From Competibacteraceae bacterium UBA2792 (lineage in GTDB: Bacteria; Pseudomonadota; Gammaproteobacteria; Competibacterales; Competibacteraceae), in the NCBI GenBank assembly GCA_002352125.1, contig DEHU01000160.1, positions 1 through 11,454 on the forward strand: DNA of 11,454 nt, given 5' to 3'. How positions within the stretch are numbered: position 1 is the first letter of the stretch; every line of letters starts with the position of its first letter. Position numbers and translations under genes: made by a program. Below the pieces are notes generated by a model that searched no databases, was not told where the DNA came from, and saw only the letters and a program-made list of their open reading frames with translations. Positions 1-5,009 of this stretch are shown one piece after another.

Positions 1-808
1 GAACCGGCTCGGGCGGCAAGTGGTGTTGGGCCGTGGGGGTAGACCCAAGCCGTTCCGGCACGCGCCCTTCTCGAAAACCACCCATGCCCGAGCCCTTCAT
101 GCTCGCCATCCCCAAGACGCCGATGATTACCGGCATGAACCAGGTTTCGATTTTGCTCCAGGTGTTCGCGATTTCGAAAGCCCGCTCGTTGACCTGCTGC
201 AACGTGTAACGGTCGCCCATCGTATCGACGCGGGCTTCGAGCCAATTCAGCAGATCGGTTGCCGCGGTGAGCATGAATCTGGCGGTATCGAGACGATCGG
301 CCGCGTCCTGATACTCCGGCCCCAGCGCATCGCGTTTGCCGTGCTCAAACTTGTCCATATTATCGGCGTAAACGGCCGGATTTCTTTTGTTGATCTGCTT
401 GCGCAGCCTGTCCTCATCGAGCGATCCCCGGCTCATTTCTTCCTGCCACAATTGCTGCCAGATATGAAACAATTGACGGGCATTCAAATAGTTGGGGGAA
501 GAAGCGACGGCGAGAAACTCCGCTTTCCTGGCTTGCCATTGGCTTAGGATATCGCCGGCTTTAGCCGCGTGCACGGGCTCTTCGGCGAACACGTAGCCGT
601 GCTTGCCCGCCATCTTCAAAGCGACTTGAAGGATAAAAAAATCGACTTTCCACCGACTGGCTTCGCGGTACACGGCCCGGGTCCATTCGACCGGGACGGT
701 TCCGCTGAAGCACGGAACGTTGTTGAGGATCCACTGGAGAGCGATTCCCGGATTGACGCGGGTAAATGCGGAAGGGGTGCTGAATTGTTCGTAAGTTGAA
801 CCGGCCAT
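1..808 (-). CDS. Hypothetical protein, 3' part beyond left edge
   Basis: An open frame on the minus strand starts with ATG at 808 and reads 269 codons without a stop before leaving the window, so the C-terminus is missing. The ATG is the first possible start after an in-frame TGA upstream, and AGAGAGG lies 5 bases before it. The visible protein has no signal peptide. It is rich in Trp and in charged helical segments (residues about 100-215) and has one hydrophobic stretch at about 223-237 (WFMPVIIGVLGMASM), followed by a Gly/Met-rich segment. That could be a single membrane helix or a buried hairpin. I recognise no family or catalytic motif. It lies 76 bases downstream of the DUF6632-type gene on the same strand and could share its transcript. 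The reading frame is well supported; the function is unknown. Confidence 0.75.
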   Translation of the reverse strand, partial: MAGSTYEQFSTPSAFTRVNPGIALQWILNNVPCFSGTVPVEWTRAVYREASRWKVDFFILQVALKMAGKHGYVFAEEPVHAAKAGDILSQWQARKAEFLAVASSPNYLNARQLFHIWQQLWQEEMSRGSLDEDRLRKQINKRNPAVYADNMDKFEHGKRDALGPEYQDAADRLDTARFMLTAATDLLNWLEARVDTMGDRYTLQQVNERAFEIANTWSKIETWFMPVIIGVLGMASMKGSGMGGFREGRVPERLGSTPTAQHHLPPEPV

Positions 809-852
809 GAGAGCCTCTCTGGAATCCGATCGATTGCCCGTGAACCTTCAAT

Positions 853-877
853 CGGCCGCGCCGCAAAGCGTCGGCCG
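853..877. repeat. Inverted repeat between two minus-strand genes
   Basis: CGGCCG occurs at 853-858 and again at 872-877. The hexamer is self-complementary, so the two copies can form a 6-bp stem around a 13-base loop in the 76-base gap between the DUF6632 gene and the leftmost gene. No T-run follows on the minus strand, so it is not a classical intrinsic terminator. It could attenuate or stabilise the message, or be chance in GC-rich DNA. Confidence 0.3.
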
Positions 878-884
878 CTTGGAG

Positions 885-1289
885 TCATACCGATGGCTGC
901 CGGGCCTGGACCTTGGCTTCGCGAGGCGCCAGCGACGCCAGCACGGCCGCCACCGCGAACAGAGCCAAAACGTCACCCCAGAGGTGACCCATGTTGTGGG
1001 CGCCGTCGAACGACTGCACGGCCATGACCCCGCCGTGCGCGATGCTGGACCAGATGGCGAACCGGATGAGGCTCCGGTGTGCGGGGGGGTTACGGGCGGC
1101 GAGAAGGAGGAAGACCCCGAGTGTCGCGTAAATGGCGAGGATCATCTCGAGGTAGTGCGAACGGCCCTCGGCATGCCAGGACCAGCCGGAAGGCCAGACA
1201 ACGGTGAGCGGCCATAGGCCGAAAACGAAAGTGAGCCCCACAACCACCAGGGCGACGCGCAAATATTTGGCGCGATCGGCTTCGGTCAT
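885..1289 (-). CDS. DUF6632-type small integral membrane protein
   Basis: This 134-residue protein has four predicted membrane helices at about residues 11-31, 48-65, 76-93 and 104-121. The sequence pattern (WPLTVVWPSGWSWH, then an EMILAIYATLGVFLLLAARNP helix, then a helix containing SSIAHGGVMAVQS, then GHLWGDVLAL) matches what I recall of the DUF6632 family, whose function is not known. The length fits that family. Two adjacent ATGs (1292 and 1289) are possible starts. AAGGAG at 1296-1301 lies 6 bases from the second and only 3 from the first, so I choose 1289. The frame stays open upstream to 1619, but that extension is Arg/Pro/Ser-rich, unlike the family, and precedes the good ribosome binding site. 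The protein probably sits in the inner membrane. Family assignment is from memory; membrane topology is clear from the sequence. Confidence 0.85.
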   Translation of the reverse strand: MTEADRAKYLRVALVVVGLTFVFGLWPLTVVWPSGWSWHAEGRSHYLEMILAIYATLGVFLLLAARNPPAHRSLIRFAIWSSIAHGGVMAVQSFDGAHNMGHLWGDVLALFAVAAVLASLAPREAKVQARQPSV

Positions 1290-1295
1290 CATTTT

Positions 1296-1301
1296 CTCCT
1301 T
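1296..1301 (-). promoter_or_regulatory. Ribosome binding site of DUF6632 gene
   Basis: On the minus strand this reads AAGGAG, a strong Shine-Dalgarno sequence. Its spacing of 6 bases to the ATG at 1289 (3 to the ATG at 1292) decides the start and argues against the long N-terminal extension that the open frame would allow. Confidence 0.7.
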
Positions 1302-1410
1302 CAGTTCATTCAGATGTCGCGCGCTTCGGGAAATTCTCGCTTGCACTGGAAAACGAGAGCCCTTCCTACCCGTCGGGGCGGCAGATCGACCGTGAGCGAC
1401 CGAGCTGTAA

Positions 1411-1424
1411 CGTCTGGACAGACG
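1411..1424. repeat. 14-bp inverted repeat, possible operator
   Basis: CGTCTGGACAGACG has perfect 6-bp arms around a 2-base centre. The centre is too short for an RNA hairpin, so if functional it is more like a dimer-binding DNA site. It lies about 120 bases upstream of the DUF6632 start. No regulator is encoded nearby, and chance occurrence is possible. Confidence 0.25.
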
Positions 1425-1589
1425 ACCCAAAGCGAACGCTTGCGACCGCTCGTTCGGCTCGATAAGGGCACGAACCCTGCCAGATCGCGCCGGATGATCG
1501 AGAACAGTCACAAGTGATTGTTTTACAACCGTGTTATACGGAGCGATCCCCGTCGAAACCAAAGCTGGCCTGGGGGGGCGGCAGCCGGC

Positions 1590-1627
1590 GTTCCCACTAT
1601 TTTGGGAACGTCCCAACATGTTGGGAC
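1590..1627. repeat. Two abutting hairpins, intergenic repeat-like
   Basis: The first unit (1590-1609) has arms GTTCCCA and TGGGAAC with the 6-base loop CTATTT. The second (1610-1627) follows with no gap and is a perfect 18-bp palindrome, GTCCCAACATGTTGGGAC. The arms are near-variants of each other (GTTCCCA versus GTCCCAA), suggesting duplication of one unit. GTTCCCA/TGGGAAC hairpins in clusters are a kind of dispersed intergenic repeat found in proteobacterial genomes, so this is probably a member of such a family rather than a dedicated terminator. No T-run follows on either strand. The structure is certain from the sequence; the repeat-family identity is inference. Confidence 0.7.
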
Positions 1628-1939
1628 TGGCCGAGAGGAATGGGGGAAACCGAACCGGGGCGGCGGGCGGGCGGACGCCTTGGTCCAGGACAATCCGAAT
1701 GGACCGTTGGGTTCGGTCTCCAGGACGATATCGGCCATGGTGTGTTGGGGTAGATAGCGCTGTTGCAACAGCCGCTCTTCGTTTTGCTCCATCAGCACCG
1801 CGTCCGCTAACTTTTATCGGAACTAAAGATTCTATTTGCCATTTCGAACCTCCCGCTGTGCGATCTTGCTACTACCCACCTCGATGTCGTTAAAAAGATG
1901 CACTAATCACAAAATTAATGTTTTAAATAGACAACGCTA

Positions 1940-1959
1940 TAGTGATTTTCTAGTGATTT
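1940..1959. repeat. 9-bp direct repeat upstream of promoter
   Basis: TAGTGATTT occurs at 1940-1948 and 1951-1959. The 11-base period is about one turn of the helix, so both copies face the same side of the DNA. They end 4 bases before the TTGACA box at 1964. A partial inverted copy (AATCAC) lies near 1905. The placement fits an activator or repressor site for the plus-strand gene at 2094, but no regulator can be named. Confidence 0.4.
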
Positions 1960-1963
1960 AAAA

Positions 1964-1991
1964 TTGACATTACGCGATTCCATGCTAAATC
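1964..1991 (+). promoter_or_regulatory. Probable sigma-70 promoter for 2094 gene
   Basis: A perfect TTGACA at 1964-1969 is followed after 16 bases by TAAATC (1986-1991), a weak -10 box preceded by TG one base upstream (TGCTAAATC), which is the extended -10 pattern. The surrounding 150 bases are far more AT-rich than the rest of the window, as expected for a promoter. Transcription would start near 1998, giving a leader of about 95 bases before the ATG at 2094. Confidence 0.5.
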
Positions 1992-2093
1992 TTCGTAAGC
2001 GGGAGACGCGCTGATCTTTCCCGAGAAACGCACCAACTTTCCTAGTTTTTTTGGCGGCCATTCGTCGGCATTTCGAGGCCGAGAGGAGACAAC

Positions 2094-2495
2094 ATGTCGG
2101 GACCACCGCTGCAAGCGATCATAAACGGCAGCAAATACGACGTCATGGTTTTGGAAATTGCCTCGAACGGCCAAGTGACCGGCGGATGCCTCGCCGGTAC
2201 GGGTGTTTCCAGGACGGATCTCAACTTCAACATTCCCACGCAGCAGCCCTATTCTGCCGGCGCCGGGACCATAGCCGGCGGTGGATTGCTGTTGGGAACG
2301 TGTAGAGGGTTGTTTAGCCTTCATCAGAAAGGTCCCATCACCGTCGGCGCGGCCAGCAAGTTCGCGCTCGCGGCGAACGCCGGTATCGACGGAAATGGTC
2401 CGCGCGAGATTTCGCTCGCCTTGAGCGACACACCGGGCTGGTCCATCGAAATCGTCGCGGACGGCACGATCAAAGCGGAACCGGCTTCGCGGTAA
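2094..2495 (+). CDS. Orphan 133-residue hypothetical protein
   Basis: The start is well defined: AGGAG at 2084-2088 lies 5 bases before the ATG, and a probable promoter lies upstream. The protein has no signal peptide and no convincing membrane helix. It is Gly/Ala-rich with alternating hydrophobic residues (YDVMVLEIA at 15-23, ISLALSD at 106-112, WSIEIVADGTIKAE at 116-129), suggesting a small all-beta fold. The middle (about 55-70) is Gly-rich (AGAGTIAGGGLLLGTC). Two cysteines are at 32 and 70. I recognise no family. The next gene, the exported AGE-like protein, starts 111 bases downstream on the same strand, so cotranscription is possible but not shown. That the gene is real is fairly sure; its function is unknown. 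Confidence 0.8.
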   Translation: MSGPPLQAIINGSKYDVMVLEIASNGQVTGGCLAGTGVSRTDLNFNIPTQQPYSAGAGTIAGGGLLLGTCRGLFSLHQKGPITVGAASKFALAANAGIDGNGPREISLALSDTPGWSIEIVADGTIKAEPASR

Positions 2496-2543
2496 TGAAA
2501 ACGGACGGTTAAGCGTGTGCTTTGCTTCGCGCTTGGATTAAGT

Positions 2544-2560
2544 ATCTTCAGTTAGAAGAT
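2544..2560. repeat. Small stem-loop between 2094 gene and AGE gene
   Basis: Arms ATCTTC and GAAGAT (6 bp) flank the loop AGTTA in the 111-base gap. There is no following T-run, so it is unlikely to terminate transcription alone. It could affect message stability between the two genes or be an operator; AT-rich arms of this length also arise by chance. Confidence 0.3.
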
Positions 2561-2606
2561 TGCCATCATCAAGAAACATTAACGAACGCTTCGAGGAGAG
2601 AACATC

Positions 2607-4190
2607 GTGATGCGCCAAACTCTGTTCGGTCGTCGCGCTAAGGCTGTAGGCATTGCGGTCGCGTTGCTGGCCACTTTGTCGGTTGCTTCGGCGGGAGATG
2701 CGGTCGAAACGACAGCCGCCCCCAAATTGGTTCCTCAATACAGTTTAAACGAGCTGTTGACCCGGCTGCCGACGGGGGAACGGTGGCTCGCCCATCTGCG
2801 AGAAGATCTCTTGCCGTTTTGGCTGATGGACTCGGCCTTCGGTAACCCGCGCGGCAATTTCCCGACGTATCGCTGCAACGACGGCTCGCCGATCGACCCG
2901 GCCCGACTCTGTCCCGAACAGCGATATGCTGCGCCGGGCATCGTTTTCGTTTATCCGGAGCAACGTCAATACTTGCGGGCGTTATCGCGGCAGGTTTACG
3001 CCTATGCGGTGGCCTTTCACATGACGGGCGACGAAAGCTTTCTGAAACTCGCCTACGACGGCATCGACTTCGAGCGAGCCCACTTCTTCGATACCAAAAA
3101 CGGCGGCGCTTACAGCTACCGGACTTTTCGGGATGGCCAGTGGGTTCCCGGTCCGGCGTCGTTGCAGCGGACCAGCCAAGACCTCGCCTACGCCGCCACC
3201 GGCATCGGCATGGTCTATTACCTGACCCGCGATCCGAAACTGCTGGACGATTTGCTGGCGTTGAAGAACCACATTTTCCGCACCTATTTCGACCCGGAAC
3301 AGCAGTTCGTGACCTGGGTGCGCGAGCTATCGCCGGACGGCGATACCACCGACCAGCGCGAACTGGTCGCGCAGCTCGATCAAATCTACGCGTTCATGCT
3401 GGCGGCGACGCCCGCACTGCCCGAGCCGCACCGCACCGAATGGAAAAACGATCTGGCGAAGTTGGCGCGCACGATGATCGAGCAGTTCTATAGCCCGCGC
3501 CAGAACTTGTTCTGGGGCGCCGCCACCGCCACCGACACCCGTCGGCTGGAAACGCCTCACACCGACTTCGGCCATTCGGTCAAGACCATGTGGATGATCC
3601 ACTATATCGGCCGGCTGACCAACAATCTCGATCTGGTCGAATTCGGCTGGCGCAACGCCACCGCGCTGCTGGAACAGGCTTACATCCCCGAAACGGGATC
3701 GTGGGGCCGGCGGCCGCTGCTCGATGGCACTATCGACCCCGACAAAGAATGGTGGGGTTTGGCCGAACTGGATCAAGTGTCCGCTACTTTCAGCCTGATC
3801 GATCCCAATTATGCTGGCTATCTGATCAACACCTACGATTACTGGTTCAAGTACATGGTCGATCACCAGAACCACGAAATCTGGCACATGGTCGACGGTC
3901 GCACCAATCAACCTTATCCGTGCGGACCGGGAGCGGCCAACTGCTTTCCAAAACAACATTCCTGGAAAAATTCCCTGCATTCCTTCGAACACTGTCTAGT
4001 CGGCTATATCACGGCTCAGCAATTCCACACCCAGCCGGTGACGCTCTATTACGCTTTCGCGCAACCCCCGGAGCAAGGTACGGTGCAACCGTATTTCTAT
4101 ACCGGCCACCTCGCGAAACTCGACCCGGCGACGGTGGCCGCTCCCGGCAGCCGCAAGATCTACCGTGCCACGTTTACCAACGTGCGTTGA
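2607..4190 (+). CDS. Exported AGE-superfamily epimerase/isomerase-like protein
   Basis: A typical Sec signal peptide occupies residues 1-29 (hydrophobic core VGIAVALLATLSVASA, cleavage likely before GD). The rest matches the (alpha/alpha)6-barrel AGE superfamily, whose members isomerise or epimerise sugars at C2. Signature elements are FGHSVKTMW (His323, Trp329), EWWGLAE (Trp383, Glu387), WKNSLHSFEH (His458) and Arg128. By unaided comparison with cellobiose 2-epimerases, these match known active-site residues. However, the Glu three residues after the central His is Lys326 here, and the His expected one helix earlier seems absent (QLDQ, about 256-259). At 527 residues it is longer than the usual roughly 400. 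Cysteine pairs 90/102 and 439/446 fit disulfides outside the cytoplasm. The start is GTG 2607 (AGGAG 8 bases before) or ATG 2610. Substrate and activity are uncertain. Confidence 0.85.
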   Translation: MMRQTLFGRRAKAVGIAVALLATLSVASAGDAVETTAAPKLVPQYSLNELLTRLPTGERWLAHLREDLLPFWLMDSAFGNPRGNFPTYRCNDGSPIDPARLCPEQRYAAPGIVFVYPEQRQYLRALSRQVYAYAVAFHMTGDESFLKLAYDGIDFERAHFFDTKNGGAYSYRTFRDGQWVPGPASLQRTSQDLAYAATGIGMVYYLTRDPKLLDDLLALKNHIFRTYFDPEQQFVTWVRELSPDGDTTDQRELVAQLDQIYAFMLAATPALPEPHRTEWKNDLAKLARTMIEQFYSPRQNLFWGAATATDTRRLETPHTDFGHSVKTMWMIHYIGRLTNNLDLVEFGWRNATALLEQAYIPETGSWGRRPLLDGTIDPDKEWWGLAELDQVSATFSLIDPNYAGYLINTYDYWFKYMVDHQNHEIWHMVDGRTNQPYPCGPGAANCFPKQHSWKNSLHSFEHCLVGYITAQQFHTQPVTLYYAFAQPPEQGTVQPYFYTGHLAKLDPATVAAPGSRKIYRATFTNVR

Positions 4191-4226
4191 TCGCCGCCAT
4201 ACCCCGTCCGCAAGAGGATTACCACG

Positions 4227-4835
4227 ATGTCATCTCATTCGCATCCCAAGCGTATCGCGATCATGATCGAGTCGCACTTCGACGACACGGAACCGGGCGC
4301 CTTTACCATGTTTTTTCCGGCCAACGGGTATAGCACCGAATTCATTTCGAATCTGCGCGGCGCTCAAGAACGCACTTTCAAAGGCAACGACAGCGATCAG
4401 GAAATTCGCGTCACCAAAGATCTCGATCAGGTCAAGCTAGCGGACTACTCCGGGCTGCTCCTGGTCGGCGGTTACGCCATGGACATGCTGCGGTACGAAG
4501 TGCACGTCGACGAAGGCCAACCCGACGAGCCCAAGGCCACCCGGTTCATGCGCCGGGCGTTCGCCGCCGACCATCTGCTGATCGGCACGATCTGCCATTC
4601 GCTATGGTTGCTGACACCGGCGCCGGATTTGCTCCAAGGCCGCAAAGTCACCTGCTCCCACAACATCATGCACGATGTCCGCAACGCCGGCGCCGCGCTG
4701 GTCTACGACCGGAAGCATCGGTCGCTGGCCGACACCCACGTCGACGGCCGGCTGATTACCGCCCGGCATCCTTACGTGATCTCGGAATTCATGAATCTTT
4801 TCCTCGAAAAATTGAACGAACGGACCGAAAGGTGA
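4227..4835 (+). CDS. DJ-1/PfpI family protein (class I amidotransferase-like)
   Basis: This 202-residue protein has the DJ-1/PfpI fold signature. It has an N-terminal strand RIAIMIE, the FDDTEP loop (18-23), a YSGLLLVGGYAMDML segment, and the nucleophile elbow GTICHSLWLL with Cys123 and His124. It then reads LLQGRKVTC, and near the end VDGRLITARHP, which resembles the PfpI C-terminal signature closely. The family includes deglycases, glyoxalase-III-like enzymes, chaperones and proteases. The acidic residue that supports the Cys (Glu12 of PfpI-type proteins) aligns with Asp19 here, while Glu22 also lies close. There is no signal peptide, so it should be cytoplasmic. AGAGGA at 4213-4218 lies 8 bases before the ATG, and the gap to the AGE-like gene is 36 bases, so the two are probably one operon. 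The specific reaction cannot be told from sequence. Confidence 0.85.
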   Translation: MSSHSHPKRIAIMIESHFDDTEPGAFTMFFPANGYSTEFISNLRGAQERTFKGNDSDQEIRVTKDLDQVKLADYSGLLLVGGYAMDMLRYEVHVDEGQPDEPKATRFMRRAFAADHLLIGTICHSLWLLTPAPDLLQGRKVTCSHNIMHDVRNAGAALVYDRKHRSLADTHVDGRLITARHPYVISEFMNLFLEKLNERTER

Positions 4836-4842
4836 GTGGCCA

Positions 4843-4860
4843 AGCGCGGCCAGCGCGGCC
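4843..4860. repeat. Tandem 9-bp repeat after PfpI gene
   Basis: AGCGCGGCC is present twice in direct succession, 8 bases after the stop codon of the PfpI-family gene. The 174-base gap between this gene and the convergent giant gene holds no frame with a supported start. I see no hairpin with a T-run that would make a clear intrinsic terminator for either gene. Confidence 0.35.
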
Positions 4861-5009
4861 GGGATCGGGATAGCGTGGGATCCGTGCCCGGCGGCGGAAC
4901 GCTCGCGGGTAACCGGCGGCGAAACCGGATCCGCCCAGTCGGCGTTATGAAAGTCAGGAATCGGGGTAACTCCAGCCATGGACGGCACTCGCCGCAGACA
5001 CCGCGAACG

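Larger units (their letters stand above)
1302..1939. other. Long non-coding stretch with repeats
   Basis: About 640 bases contain no frame I would call a gene. The stretch holds a 14-bp inverted repeat (1411-1424), two abutting hairpins (1590-1627) and a 14-bp perfect palindrome, GCTGTTGCAACAGC (1759-1772). It ends in AT-rich DNA from about 1810. Open frames crossing the hairpins give low-complexity Pro/Arg/Gly products. One minus-strand frame (about 1813 to 1523) begins with a plausible charged helix and a MADIVLETE stretch, resembling the first residues of some GNAT acetyltransferases, but then degrades into repeat-encoded sequence. It is at best a gene remnant. The promoter of the DUF6632 gene should lie in the part nearest 1302; I cannot pick out convincing -35 and -10 boxes. 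Confidence 0.5.

Noticed and set aside
20..547. Plus-strand open frames 20-547 and 807-1217
   Set aside because: Both are shadows of minus-strand genes (the left-edge protein and the DUF6632 protein), whose frames show hydrophobic patterning and ribosome sites.
1290..1619. N-terminal extension of the DUF6632 frame to 1619
   Set aside because: The extension is Arg/Ser/Pro-rich without helices, and the strong AAGGAG at 1296-1301 sits directly before the internal ATGs that match the family's length.
1523..1813. Minus-strand open frame encoding LADAVLMEQNEERLLQQ, then MADIVLETE
   Set aside because: The first 35 residues look protein-like and MADIVLETE recalls the start of GNAT acetyltransferases, but the rest is encoded by the twin hairpins and is Pro/Arg-rich. 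There is no ribosome site. At most it is a remnant of a gene interrupted by repeats.
3327..3992. 221-codon minus-strand frame antisense to the AGE-like gene, and a plus-strand 3590-4333 frame overlapping two genes
   Set aside because: The AGE-like and PfpI frames contain family motifs. These alternatives are out of frame with them and have no features of their own.
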